Shown piece after piece: positions 9,052 to 17,325 of a stretch of DNA of 64,000 bases. The stretch's first letter is position 1. Each line of letters begins with the position of its first letter. This DNA is from Nocardioides nitrophenolicus (GTDB taxonomy: Bacteria > Actinomycetota > Actinomycetes > Propionibacteriales > Nocardioidaceae). The notes beneath the pieces were generated by a model. The model was not told the DNA's origin. It did not search any database and saw only the letters and a program-made list of their open reading frames with translations. Location of the stretch: NCBI RefSeq assembly GCF_016907515.1, contig NZ_JAFBBY010000001.1, positions 2,914,001 through 2,978,000 of the forward strand, written 5' to 3'. The position numbers and the translations under genes were made by a program.

Positions 9052-10653
9052 CCAGAACGGACCGCGCAGGCGCAGCCGCCAGGGGCGACCGTCGGGGTCG
9101 TGCACGAGTCGGTAGAGCACTCCGGCGAGCGGCCGCCGCCAGCGCGGCACCACCGGCTCGGGCAGCCGGCGCAGCCGGCCGGGCGGGCGCGGGCCGCGGC
9201 GGCCGCCCGCGTGCCAGGCATCCAGCGCGTCGGCGGCTCCGGTGAGCGTCGCGAACAGGGCGCGCCCGTCGAGCGGGCCGGGATCAGGATCGGGCGCGCG
9301 GTCGAGGTGCTCGGCGACGAGGGTGGCGCGCAGCCGGGCGGCGTACCCGTCGCCGGGCGCGACCTCCGCGTCGTCGCGCACCGCCACGGTCAGCTCGGAG
9401 TCGCAGGTCCACGAGCGCCGGCAGAAGTTGTCGGAGCCGATGGTGGCCCAGTCGTCGTCGAGCACGCACACCTTGGCGTGCACGTAGACCGGCGTCCCCG
9501 CGGGGTTCTCGAGGGCGAGGAAGGCGACCCGGTCCGGGGCCGCGGCCCGCAGCCGCCGGATGGCGCGCTGCCGGCCGAGCAGCTGCGGGTCGCGGTTGAG
9601 TGCGCCGTCCTGGTCGGGATGCATGGGCAGCACGGCGACCACGTGGAGCTCGGGCGACCGTTCGAGCGCGTCGGCCAGCACCCGGCTCATCTCGTCGCCC
9701 CACAGGAACTGGTCCTCGAGATAGACCAGCGAGCGCACCCGGTCCAGCGCCTTGGTGTAGCCGCGCGCCACCGACCGTTCGCCGGCGGGCGCGAAGTCGT
9801 AGGTCCAGCCGATGCCGAGGCGTGGATAGGTACGCAGCAGCTGGACGGCGTGCCTGCCCGCGGGCGGCGGCGGCGCCGCCTGCGGGGGAAGGGGGCGCCG
9901 CGCCGCGTCCACCCGGGCCCTGGCGTCGCGCAGCCGGCGGACCGGATTGCGGGTGGTGGGGCTGGTGTCGTCCCAGCGCTCGCGGAAGACGGTCTCGACA
10001 TCGGCGACCGCCGGCCCGTGGAGGGCGACCTGGACGTCATGCCAGGGCGGGGTGGCGCCGTACTCGTCGGCGATGTCGATCGCCTGCGGATCGCCGTGGT
10101 GGGCTGCGTCGTCGCGCCGGCCGTGGCACAGGTCGATGCCGCCGACGAAGGCGACATCGCGGGTCGGGTCGTCGCGGTGCCGGATCACCACGAACTTCTG
10201 GTGGTGCGCGCCGGCGGGGCGCACCCGCATGTCGAGCTGGACGTCGGCGCCGAGCTCCTGGAGCTGGTCGGCGAGCTCGAGGTGGTCCTCCGCGCTGTAG
10301 CCGAAGAGTCCGGCGTGCGAGCGCCAGATCAGAGCGCGTACGTCGGCGCCACGGCGGATCGCCGCGCCCAGCACCTCGATCAGCTCGCTGCCCGTCGTAC
10401 CGGTCAGCCGCTCGTCGCCATTGCCCTGCCAGTCGGTGAAGAGGACCAGGTCGCCGGGGCCGAGGCGGGCCAGGCAGGCCGCCAGCTCGGCGAAGTACGC
10501 CGACCCGTGCACGAGGGGCGTGGCCTGGTTGCCGAGTGACCAGGCGGTGGCGCCGGGCTTGTCGGCGTCGAGCACGGTGTGGGGGTTGCCCCGCTCGACC
10601 GAGGTGAGGAACCAGGAGGCGTGATCGCCGTGCACCCGACCAGCCAACACCAT
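9049..10653 (-). CDS. Phospholipase D-like (HKD) family enzyme
   Basis: A 534-residue protein with two HKD catalytic motifs: HHQKFVVIRHRDD near residue 148 and VHAKVCVLDDDW with a following GSDNFCRRSW near 389. Such enzymes cleave or transfer phosphodiesters, for example as phospholipase D or cardiolipin synthase; a nuclease role is also possible. No signal peptide is evident. The start is placed at the ATG at 10653 (MVLAGRVHGDHASW) rather than further upstream, where the frame runs through the TetR gene. It begins 7 nt after the TetR stop, so the two form an operon and the PLD is probably the regulated target. Confidence 0.85.
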   Translation of the reverse strand: MVLAGRVHGDHASWFLTSVERGNPHTVLDADKPGATAWSLGNQATPLVHGSAYFAELAACLARLGPGDLVLFTDWQGNGDERLTGTTGSELIEVLGAAIRRGADVRALIWRSHAGLFGYSAEDHLELADQLQELGADVQLDMRVRPAGAHHQKFVVIRHRDDPTRDVAFVGGIDLCHGRRDDAAHHGDPQAIDIADEYGATPPWHDVQVALHGPAVADVETVFRERWDDTSPTTRNPVRRLRDARARVDAARRPLPPQAAPPPPAGRHAVQLLRTYPRLGIGWTYDFAPAGERSVARGYTKALDRVRSLVYLEDQFLWGDEMSRVLADALERSPELHVVAVLPMHPDQDGALNRDPQLLGRQRAIRRLRAAAPDRVAFLALENPAGTPVYVHAKVCVLDDDWATIGSDNFCRRSWTCDSELTVAVRDDAEVAPGDGYAARLRATLVAEHLDRAPDPDPGPLDGRALFATLTGAADALDAWHAGGRRGPRPPGRLRRLPEPVVPRWRRPLAGVLYRLVHDPDGRPWRLRLRGPFW

Positions 10654-10660
10654 CGGCCGG

Positions 10661-11263
10661 TCAGGGCCGGCCGGGGGGCGGGCCGGCGAGGGCGTCGAGG
10701 TGGTCGTCGAGCGCCCGGGTGGCGGCGCGACGACGGCCCGGGTCGCGCATGGCGTGCAGCGCGAGCCCGTCGACGAGAGCGTGCAGCGCGGTGGTCTCGC
10801 GGCCGAGGTGTCGCTGAGGAGCGACCAGACCGGCGTCCCGGAGGTCGGTGAGCAGCCGCCGGCACAGCTCGCCGATCGCATCGTGGGCGGTGTCGGCGAG
10901 GGTGGTCAGCTCCTCGTGCCGGGGCCCCTCGGCCATCAGGGCCAGGTGGACGCGCATCTCCACGGTGCGCTCGTCGTCGAGGGGCAGCAGCTCGCGCAGG
11001 GCGGCGACGGCGCGGCGGCGCGGGTCCCTGATCGCGGCGTGGCGGCTGATCCGCGCGGCCGCGCGCTCGTGGGCCAGACGCATGGCGAAGGCGAGCAGCT
11101 CGGCCTTCGTCGGGAAGCTGTGTCGCAGCGAGCCGAGCACGAGGTCGGCCTCGGCCGCGACGGTCCGCAGGGACACCGTGCCGACGCCCTCGCGGAGCAC
11201 CAGCCGCCACACGGCCTCGCCGATCCGCTGGCGTCGCTCGTCGTGGTCGATGGTGCGCGGCAT
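10661..11263 (-). CDS. TetR/AcrR-family repressor
   Basis: A 200-residue regulator with an N-terminal TetR HTH at residues ~10-55 (ERRQRIGEAVWRLVLREG, then VSLRTVAAEADLVLGSLRHSFPTKAELL) and a helical ligand-binding C-terminal domain. On the minus strand a TAATAT -10 (plus-strand 11270-11275) ends 6 nt before the ATG, so the mRNA is leaderless. A perfect palindrome, TAGCAC-GGTT-GTGCTA, overlaps that promoter, supporting autorepression. Its downstream partner is the PLD-like enzyme; the divergent membrane-protein gene shares the operator region. Confidence 0.9.
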   Translation of the reverse strand: MPRTIDHDERRQRIGEAVWRLVLREGVGTVSLRTVAAEADLVLGSLRHSFPTKAELLAFAMRLAHERAAARISRHAAIRDPRRRAVAALRELLPLDDERTVEMRVHLALMAEGPRHEELTTLADTAHDAIGELCRRLLTDLRDAGLVAPQRHLGRETTALHALVDGLALHAMRDPGRRRAATRALDDHLDALAGPPPGRP

Positions 11264-11269
11264 GGCACG

Positions 11270-11311
11270 ATATTAGCACGGTTGTGCTACGGTTCGGGTG
11301 TTCGCACACCC
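11270..11311. promoter_or_regulatory. Divergent control region: tetR -10 box and two palindromic operators
   Basis: Contents in order: ATATTA (11270-11275, the minus-strand TAATAT of tetR); operator 1 TAGCAC-GGTT-GTGCTA (11274-11289), perfect 6-bp arms; operator 2 GGGTGT-TCGC-ACACCC (11296-11311), perfect 6-bp arms. A third GTGCTA half-site follows at 11312-11317. The sites lie between the divergent tetR and membrane-protein genes and could control both. Confidence 0.7.
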
Positions 11312-11332
11312 GTGCTACCACAGGGAGCAGTC

Positions 11333-11917
11333 GTGTTCGTCGCCGCCTTCATCGCCGCCTCCGAGATCGGGCTCTGGGTGCTGCTGGGACTGGGGCTCGC
11401 GCTGCGCTACCTGCTGCGCCGGCGCCGCGCCAGCACGGTCGTGCTCGCGCTCATCCCACTGCTCGACGTCGCCCTCGTCGCCGCGACGGCGATCGATCTC
11501 CACCGCGGCGCGGAGGCCGGTACGACGCACGGGCTCGCCGCGATCTACCTCGGCTTCTCGGTCGCGTTCGGTCCCGCCCTGGTCCGCTGGGCCGACGTCA
11601 GGTTCGCGCACCGCTTCGCCGGCGGGCCGGCGCCCGTGAAGGCGCCGAAGCACGGCCCGGAGCGGATGGCGGTGCTGTGGCGTGAGTGGTTCCGGGTGGT
11701 CACCGCCGCGGCCATCGCCTCGGCTGTCCTGTTCGGCCTGATCCTGCTCGTCGCGGACTCCGACCAGGATCCCGTCCTCCTCGGCTGGGTGGCGCGGGCC
11801 TGGGTGGTCGTCGGCTTCTGGTTCCTGTTCGGCCCGCTCTGGGAGCTGCCGACGTCGCGGCGGACGCCTCAGGCGGGCGAGACCGCGGACAGGGCGAGCT
11901 CGCGCAGCTCGTCCTGA
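11333..11917 (+). CDS. Small four-helix-type membrane protein, divergent from tetR
   Basis: A 194-residue protein with about five hydrophobic stretches: residues ~5-22, 30-50, 63-85, 123-145 and 152-175, broken by a basic loop with KAPKHGPERMAVLWREWFR. The start is GTG 11333, preceded by GGGAG about 6 nt upstream; upstream codons in frame lie inside the operator region. No family recognised. Because its promoter shares TetR operators, it may be a TetR-controlled efflux or stress membrane protein (inference). Its last 49 bases overlap, antisense, the 3' end of the paaX-like gene. Confidence 0.7.
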   Translation: MFVAAFIAASEIGLWVLLGLGLALRYLLRRRRASTVVLALIPLLDVALVAATAIDLHRGAEAGTTHGLAAIYLGFSVAFGPALVRWADVRFAHRFAGGPAPVKAPKHGPERMAVLWREWFRVVTAAAIASAVLFGLILLVADSDQDPVLLGWVARAWVVVGFWFLFGPLWELPTSRRTPQAGETADRASSRSSS

Positions 11918-12615
11918 TAGCCGGCGTACGTCGAGCGCATCGCCGCCGCGGGCCAGTCCGCGGGGAGCAGGGCGGCGGGCAGCAGCGGGTCGGTCGCGAG
12001 GTGGCGGACGATGTGGGCGGCGACCGCCAGGCGTGGCGCCGGCGCGGTGGTCTGCTCGAAGCGCCCGAGCAGGGCGCGGCCGGCCTCGGCCCACGCGCCC
12101 AGGTCCCACAGCCGGGTCGCGAGATCGGCGGGGTCGTCGTCGGGCGTCGCGGTGAAGGTGCTCAGCACCGCCTCGCCGGCGTACCCCCGCGGCCGGCGGA
12201 GGTTCGCCGGCCGGGTCCACACCCCCTCGCGCAGCTCGGCCAGCCGGTACGACGCCAGCCGCTCGCGCAGGGCCGCCCGCTCGGCTCCGGTGCGCCCGGC
12301 GACCACGACGACGGCCAGCTCCCAGGAGCCGTCCCAGCCGGTCTCGGCGTCGAGCACCGCCTCGTCCTGGCGCCGCTGCCGGGCGGCCAGCCGCTCGCCC
12401 AGGACGTACCGACCGGACTGACCGGGCTCGCCGTCGGCCCGGCGCAGGTCGCCCGCGGCGACCGCCCGGGTCAGCGCGACCCGGGCCGTGGCGGCCGGGA
12501 TGCCGAAGTGCTCGCCCGCGCGCACCAGCTCGGCCGCCGACATCCGGTCCGGGTGGGAGCCGAGCAGCAGGCTGAGCATCACCGAGCGTGCCGAGAGCGG
12601 GGCGACGTCGGGCAT
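11869..12615 (-). CDS. PaaX-like transcriptional regulator
   Basis: A 248-residue protein of the PaaX family (phenylacetyl-CoA-responsive repressors of aromatic and fatty-acid catabolism). The N-terminal winged HTH spans ~residues 8-70 (SARSVMLSLLLGSHPDRM, then PAATARVALTRAVAAGDLRR); the central part WDGSWELAVVVVAG and RERLASYRLAELREGVWTRPANL is the PaaX signature; a helical C-terminal domain follows. It is divergent from a crotonase/acyl-CoA dehydrogenase operon 63 nt away and probably represses it, with a CoA thioester as effector (inference). Confidence 0.88.
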   Translation of the reverse strand: MPDVAPLSARSVMLSLLLGSHPDRMSAAELVRAGEHFGIPAATARVALTRAVAAGDLRRADGEPGQSGRYVLGERLAARQRRQDEAVLDAETGWDGSWELAVVVVAGRTGAERAALRERLASYRLAELREGVWTRPANLRRPRGYAGEAVLSTFTATPDDDPADLATRLWDLGAWAEAGRALLGRFEQTTAPAPRLAVAAHIVRHLATDPLLPAALLPADWPAAAMRSTYAGYQDELRELALSAVSPA

Positions 12616-12642
12616 GGACCGATTCTCCCACCGTTACGAATC

Positions 12643-12672
12643 TGGACACAAGCGTTGGCCTAAGCGTAATAT
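12643..12672 (+). promoter_or_regulatory. Promoter of the crotonase operon (leaderless)
   Basis: TGGACA (12643-12648, 5 of 6 to the -35 consensus), 18-bp spacer, TAATAT (12667-12672). The -10 ends 6 nt before the ATG at 12679, so transcription starts at the A of ATG. Inverted TTACG (12634-12638)/CGTAA (12665-12669) half-sites flank the spacer and could be the PaaX operator. Confidence 0.75.
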
Positions 12673-12678
12673 CACGGC

Positions 12679-13698
12679 ATGGTCGACGAGGCGCCCTGGC
12701 GGCGCGCCAGCACGGACGGCACGGACTCGCCGTACCGCGCCGCGGAGCCGCCGGCGGGCGAGCCGCCGGCGTACCGGACCCTGACCTACGAGGTCGACGG
12801 CCGGGTCGCGCGGCTCACCTTCGACCGTCCCGAGCAGGGCAACTCGATCACGCCCGACACCCCGGTCGAGCTCGCGGACGCCGTCGAGCGCGCCGACCTC
12901 GACCCGCGGGTGCACGTGATCGTGCTGAGCGGACGCGGCAAGGGCTTCTGTGGCGGCTACGACCTCGCCGCGAGCGCCGAGGGGCTGATGGACGGCCGGA
13001 TGGCGGGCGCCGCGCCCCGGGCCGGCACGGTGCTCGACCCGAGCGTGCAGATGCTCAACCACGACCCCGCCGGCACCTGGGACCCGATGGTCGACTACGC
13101 CATGATGAGCCGCTTCACCAAGGGCTTCGCCAGCCTGCTGCACGCCAACAAGCCCACCGTGGCGAAGATCCACGGCTTCTGCGTGGCCGGGGGCACCGAC
13201 ATCGCGCTGCACTGCGACCAGATCGTGATCGCCGCCGACGCCAAGATCGGCTATCCGCCCACCCGGGTCTGGGGAGTGCCCAGCGCCGGACTGTGGGCGC
13301 ACCGCCTCGGCGACCAGCGCGCCAAGCGGCTGCTCCTGACCGGCGACACCCTCACCGGCCGCGAGGCCGCCGAGTGGGGACTCGCGATCGAGGCCCCCGA
13401 GCCCGACCAGCTCGACGAGCGCACCGAGCGGCTGGTCCGGCGGATCGCCGCGATGCCGCTCAACCAGCTGATGATGGTCAAGCTCGCCCTCAACTCCGCC
13501 CTCCTCGCGCAGGGCGTGCAGAACAGCCAGCTGATCAGCACCGTCTTCGACGGCATCTCCCGCCACACCCGGGAGGGCTACGCCTTCCAGCAGCGCGCCG
13601 CGGCCGTCGGCTTCCGGCAGGCCGTGCGCGAGCGCGACGGGGCGCCGTACGACGACGGCGGCCCCACCACCAGCAATGTCACCGACCACGAGGGATGA
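12679..13698 (+). CDS. Enoyl-CoA hydratase/isomerase (crotonase) family protein
   Basis: A 339-residue crotonase-fold enzyme. After a ~35-residue Pro-rich lead come the CoA/oxyanion-hole segments VIVLSGRGKGFCGGYDLA (residues ~77-95) and KIHGFCVAGGTDIALHCD (~164-182), then YPPTRVWGVP. It is longer than standard 260-residue hydratases because of an insert after GGYDLA and a C-terminal extension. The likely reaction is hydration or isomerisation of an enoyl-CoA; the substrate is not deducible. It is leaderless, lacks any SD sequence, and is co-transcribed with the AidB-like dehydrogenase. The PaaX-like gene diverges from it. Confidence 0.88.
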   Translation: MVDEAPWRRASTDGTDSPYRAAEPPAGEPPAYRTLTYEVDGRVARLTFDRPEQGNSITPDTPVELADAVERADLDPRVHVIVLSGRGKGFCGGYDLAASAEGLMDGRMAGAAPRAGTVLDPSVQMLNHDPAGTWDPMVDYAMMSRFTKGFASLLHANKPTVAKIHGFCVAGGTDIALHCDQIVIAADAKIGYPPTRVWGVPSAGLWAHRLGDQRAKRLLLTGDTLTGREAAEWGLAIEAPEPDQLDERTERLVRRIAAMPLNQLMMVKLALNSALLAQGVQNSQLISTVFDGISRHTREGYAFQQRAAAVGFRQAVRERDGAPYDDGGPTTSNVTDHEG

Positions 13699-13703
13699 GC
13701 GCC

Positions 13704-15332
13704 ATGACCAGCACGCACGACGTCGTCAACCAGGTTCCGCCGCTCGTCGGCCACGACACCTCCGCCGATCCGGCCCTGCGCGAAGGACTCGAGCGCGAGG
13801 GCGCCGGGTGGGCGCTGGAGGAGGTCCGCGCGGTCGGGCTGCTCGCCGGCACCCAGGAGTCGATCGAGCTCGGCCGGCTCGCCGAGCGGGTCCCCCCGCG
13901 GCTGCACACCCATGACCGCTACGGGCGGCGGATCGACGAGGTGGAGTACGTGCCGGCGTACCACCGGCTGATGGAGACCGCGGTGAGCCACGGCATCCAC
14001 GCCGCCCCGTGGGCCGACGACCGGCCGGGCGCCCACGTCGCGCGCGCCGCGAAGTTCTACGCCTGGAACGTCGACGCCGGCCACGGCTGCCCGATCTCGA
14101 TGACCTACGCCGTCGTCCCGGCGCTGCGCGCCAACCCCGAGCTGGCCGCCCGCTTCGAGCCGCTGCTGACCAACCGCGCGTACGACTTCGGCCTGCGCGA
14201 CCCCGAGACCAAGCGCGGTCTGATCGCCGGCATGTCGATGACCGAGAAGCAGGGCGGGTCCGACGTACGCGCGAACACGACGACGGCCACGCCCCAGCCC
14301 GACGGGACGTACCGGATCGTCGGCCACAAGTGGTTCACCTCGGCGCCGATGTCGGACATGTTCCTGACCCTGGCCCAGGCGCCGGGCGGGCTCTCGTGCT
14401 TCCTGCTGCCGCGGGTGCTGCCCGGCGGCGAGGCCAACCCGATCCGCTTCCTGCGGCTCAAGGACAAGCTCGGCAACAAGTCCAACGCGTCGTCCGAGAT
14501 CGAGTACGAGAACGCGGTCGGCTGGCTGGTCGGCGAGGAGGGCAAGGGGGTCAAGACCATCGTCGAGATGGTCAACATGACCCGCCTGGACTGCGTGATC
14601 GGCTCGGCGTCGGGGATGCGGGCCGCGCTGGTGCAGGCCGCCCACCACGCCCGCCACCGCGCGGCGTTCGGCAAGCTGCTCATCGACCAGCCGCTGATGC
14701 GCAATGTGCTGAGTGACCTCGCGGTCGAGTCCGAGGCCGCCACCACCGCGATGATGCGCCTCGCCGGCGCCAACGACCGCGCCGTACGCGGGGACGCCGG
14801 GGAGGCGGCGTTGCGCCGGCTCGCGCTCGCGGCGACGAAGTACTACGTCTGCAAGCGCGGCCCCGTCGTCGCCAACGAGGCGCTGGAGTGCCTCGGCGGC
14901 AACGGCTACATCGAGGACTTCGACCTGGCCCGGATCTACCGCGAGCTGCCGCTGCTCTCGATCTGGGAGGGCTCCGGCAATGTCGCCGCCCTCGACGCCC
15001 TGCGCGCCATCGGCCGCGAGCCGGAGTCCCTCGACGCCTTCTTCGGCGAGGCCGAGCTGGCCCTCGGCTCCGACCCGCGCTACGACGACGCGGTCACGGC
15101 GCTGAAGAAGGAGCTCACCCAATTCGACGACATCGAGCTGCGGGCGCGCCGGCTGGTGGAGCAGATCGCTCTCGTCTTCCAGGCCGGGCTGCTGATCCGG
15201 CACGGCTCGAGCGCCGTCGCCGACGCCTTCTGCGCCACCCGGCTGGGCCGGGACTGGGGGAGCGCGTTCGGCACACTGCCCGCCGGCCTGGACCTGGCAC
15301 CGATCCTGGAGCGGACCGAGCCGGTCTTCTGA
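13704..15332 (+). CDS. AidB-like acyl-CoA dehydrogenase
   Basis: A 542-residue flavoprotein, the same length as E. coli AidB and unlike the ~380-residue standard acyl-CoA dehydrogenases. Family marks: GMSMTEKQGGSDVRANTT (flavin/substrate region), HKWFTSAPMSD, then ALECLGGNGYIED and LLSIWEGSGNVAALDALR near the C terminus, the AidB-type ending. Two in-frame ATGs are possible. The one at 13695 overlaps the previous stop (ATGA) but has GAGGG directly against it; 13704 has the same GAGGG at 9 nt and is preferred. It may oxidise a branched or unusual acyl-CoA made available to the upstream crotonase, or act in DNA-alkylation stress like AidB. Confidence 0.88.
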   Translation: MTSTHDVVNQVPPLVGHDTSADPALREGLEREGAGWALEEVRAVGLLAGTQESIELGRLAERVPPRLHTHDRYGRRIDEVEYVPAYHRLMETAVSHGIHAAPWADDRPGAHVARAAKFYAWNVDAGHGCPISMTYAVVPALRANPELAARFEPLLTNRAYDFGLRDPETKRGLIAGMSMTEKQGGSDVRANTTTATPQPDGTYRIVGHKWFTSAPMSDMFLTLAQAPGGLSCFLLPRVLPGGEANPIRFLRLKDKLGNKSNASSEIEYENAVGWLVGEEGKGVKTIVEMVNMTRLDCVIGSASGMRAALVQAAHHARHRAAFGKLLIDQPLMRNVLSDLAVESEAATTAMMRLAGANDRAVRGDAGEAALRRLALAATKYYVCKRGPVVANEALECLGGNGYIEDFDLARIYRELPLLSIWEGSGNVAALDALRAIGREPESLDAFFGEAELALGSDPRYDDAVTALKKELTQFDDIELRARRLVEQIALVFQAGLLIRHGSSAVADAFCATRLGRDWGSAFGTLPAGLDLAPILERTEPVF

Positions 15333-15341
15333 CCGCTCATT

Positions 15342-15410
15342 CGGGATAGTCCCTGCTCAAAAGCACCAGGAAGGGCGTCGTTTCGGTGCTTTTGAGCAGG
15401 GACTATCCCG
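15342..15410. terminator. 69-bp long-stem palindrome between convergent genes
   Basis: Perfect 26-bp arms at 15342-15367 and 15385-15410 (start CGGGATAGTCCC, end GGGACTATCCCG) around a 17-nt loop. It begins 10 nt after the acyl-CoA dehydrogenase stop and ends 10 nt before the stop of the minus-strand PASTA gene, so it probably ends transcription from both sides. There is no following U-tract. Confidence 0.65.
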
Positions 15411-15419
15411 GCGAGACGG

Positions 15420-16186
15420 TCAGCGGGGGCGGTCGCCGAGCTTGACCTTGACCGCGGCTCCGGCGGGCAGCACGGTTCCCCGCCGGGGCTTCTGGCGCAC
15501 GACCCAGCGTGCACCCGGGTGGGTCCGGCGTACCTTGCCGACCTGGCAGCCCGCCGCATGGAGCCTCTTGCGGGCGGCCTTGATCTTGTGGCCGACCAGC
15601 TGGGGAACGGTGCAGGTCGTCGGACCCGCGGTGTAGGTCAGCGAGATGGCCGGCTGGCCGGTCGTGTCGGTCGCGATCGAGGTGTTCGTGGCCCCGGCGC
15701 CGGTGCCGCTGGAGCCCGCGCCACCGCCCGAGCCGGCCGAGCTCGCGCTCCCGCCGCCGCCGCCACCACTGAAGGGGAAGCCGCAGCCGAAGCCGGTCCG
15801 GCCGTCGGCGCCCGTGCCCAGCGATCCGGCGGTGACACTCGAGTCGCAACCGGCGCCACTCGCCCCACCGGAGGTGGCGGTTCCCGGCTGGCCGCCGCCG
15901 CCATAGCCCTGCCCGGCCGTCGGGACGGCCCCCGCGGCGCCGCCGCCGTTCGTCGTCGGCGGCGACGGCGTCGAACCACCCCCGCCTCCGCCACCGGCGG
16001 CGACCAGCAGCCGCAGGCCGAGCGAGGTGCCGGCCGCGCGTGGCGCGAGCCGGATGTCCGAGGCGCCACCACCGCCACCGCCGGGCGCGCCCGCGGAGCC
16101 ACCGGCGCCGCCTCCGTTGAAGCCGCCGACGGCGCCGACGCCGTTGCCGGCCACCTCGATGTAGAGGATCTGCCCGGGCGTCCATG
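15420..16186 (-). pseudogene. Glycine-rich surface protein with C-terminal PASTA domain, 5'-truncated
   Basis: The recognisable protein starts abruptly at TPGQILYIEVAGNGVG and runs ~250 residues: poly-glycine blocks (NGGGAGG, PGGGGGGAS, AAGGGGGGGS, SGGGGGGSA) typical of bacterial glycine-rich secreted proteins, then a single PASTA domain (CTVPQLVGHKIKAARKRL, then GCQVGKV, ending VKVKLGDRPR). Intact relatives have a signal peptide and more sequence before TPGQ; here there is no start codon, and the frame upstream is just antisense to another gene fragment. The break lies at ~16183-16190, right where the opposite-strand fragment starts. It ends 10 nt from a long palindrome. Confidence 0.65.
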
Positions 16187-16609
16187 TCTCGGGCCTGGCA
16201 CGCGTGGGTGGACGAGAGCATGTCGATCGGCGTCGACCGCTCGGGCTTCTACGTGCTCGCGGCGAGCGTCGGCGACCCGAGTGCGGCGGAGGCGATGCGG
16301 AGCGCGATGCGGGAGCTGATGCCGAAGCCGCGTCGGCGGCTGCACTGGCACTCCGAGGCGGCCGACACCCGCAGAGCGGCCGTGGACCGGATCGCCGCGC
16401 TGGACCTGGTCCACGTCGTCGTCGTGCGCGAGCTCGTCGGCGGTGTCCGCCGTGTTGCGCCACTCCCGTCGTACGGGGGATCGAGGCTCGCTTCTCCGAT
16501 GGGGATCCAGCGTCGCGATCCTGGACTGAAAAAGCGCCGAGGCCGGCTCCCGTCATGCGGCGGGGGGTCCGGCCTCCACTTCCCGGCCCCCCTCAGGGGC
16601 GGGCGGTGA
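16184..16609 (+). pseudogene. DUF3800-like protein, 3'-truncated fragment
   Basis: The start MSRAWHAWVDESMSIG looks genuine, and residues ~7-85 (WVDES, then GFYVLAASVGDP, MRELMPKPRRRLHWH, DLVHVVVVREL) resemble the N terminus of DUF3800-type proteins, which begin with a conserved VDES acidic motif of a nuclease-like fold. After about residue 86 (near 16443) the sequence turns into low-information text, so only ~140 residues remain against the ~200 or more expected. It abuts the broken 5' end of the glycine-rich gene. Identity as DUF3800 is tentative; truncation is likely. Confidence 0.45.
16529..16576 (-). terminator. Intrinsic terminator of the minus-strand tetR gene
   Basis: Read on the minus strand: GAGGCCGG arm (16576-16569), loop, CCGGCCTC arm (16546-16539), then GGCGC and a T5 run (16533-16529). 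Stem plus T-run is a classical rho-independent terminator, 64 nt past the tetR stop at 16640. Confidence 0.7.
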
Positions 16610-16639
16610 GGCCACCTTGCCACTCGTCGCCGGGTCCAC

Positions 16640-17227
16640 TCAGCTGCTTGTGACCGGCACATCCACTCCCAGCGCCCCCAACGCCATCGACCCGAGCAGC
16701 TCCCGCAGCGCCGCGTCGGGGATCGCGTGACCCGCGCGGGGCGTGGAGTTGAGCAGCCCGAACGCGGCCTGGGCGGCGGCGTGGGCGCGGGTCTTGTCGA
16801 GGTCGGGGCGCAGCGCGCGCAGCTGGTCGGCCCAGAGGTCGACGTACGCGCGCTGGAGGCGGCGGACCTGCTCGCGGGCGTCCTCGGGGAGCGACTCCCA
16901 GTCGCGGTCCTGGACGATGATGAGGGGGCGGTGGCCGAGGGCGAACTCGACGTGCCAGTCGACGAGACCGCGCAGCGCGGCGGACGGGTCACCGGCGCCC
17001 GCGGCGACGCGCTCGCGGCCGACCTCGAGCAGGCGCTCGCTGATGGAGGTCAGCATCTCGGCGAGCACGGCCTGCTTGGAGGCGAAGTGCTTGTAGAGCG
17101 CGGGTCCGGAGATGCCGCAGGCCGCGCCGAGGTCGGCGACGGAGACGCCGTGGAAGCCGCGGGCGGCGAACAGGTCGGCGGCGGTGGCCAGGATCTGCTC
17201 GCGGCGGGTCGGCTCGGTCACGGTCAC
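16640..17227 (-). CDS. TetR-family regulator next to the leucine-catabolism operon
   Basis: A 195-residue TetR regulator. HTH at residues ~8-55 (RREQILATAADLFAARGFHG, VSVADLGAACGISGPALYKHFASK); the C-terminal helices include FALGHRPLIIVQDRDWESLP. The start is GTG 17227; on the minus strand TAGCCT (plus 17234-17239) ends 6 nt upstream, making it leaderless. A palindrome ACCCA-GAT-TGGGT touches this promoter, suggesting autorepression. It may also control the acyl-CoA carboxylase operon 1.3 kb away, as TetR regulators often do for leucine degradation, but that operon's operator has a different sequence, so the link is only a guess. Confidence 0.88.
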   Translation of the reverse strand: MTVTEPTRREQILATAADLFAARGFHGVSVADLGAACGISGPALYKHFASKQAVLAEMLTSISERLLEVGRERVAAGAGDPSAALRGLVDWHVEFALGHRPLIIVQDRDWESLPEDAREQVRRLQRAYVDLWADQLRALRPDLDKTRAHAAAQAAFGLLNSTPRAGHAIPDAALRELLGSMALGALGVDVPVTSS

Positions 17228-17233
17228 CCCCGA

Positions 17234-17251
17234 AGGCTACCCAGATTGGGT
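17234..17251 (-). promoter_or_regulatory. tetR leaderless -10 and adjoining palindrome
   Basis: Minus-strand TAGCCT (plus 17234-17239), 6 nt before the GTG start, is joined to the palindrome ACCCAGATTGGGT (17239-17251; 5-bp arms, 3-bp centre), a likely TetR operator. Confidence 0.55.
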
Positions 17252-17325
17252 CATGACGCGGTCGGATCGCCGCTGCTAGGCAGGGGGACGGTGCGGCGCG
17301 CGCCACTGACCCCGAGGAGCGGACC

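Noticed and set aside
16540..16604. GC-rich repeats near 16.55 kb as an insertion-sequence end
   Set aside because: They are better explained as the stem and T-run of the tetR terminator; no target duplication was found.
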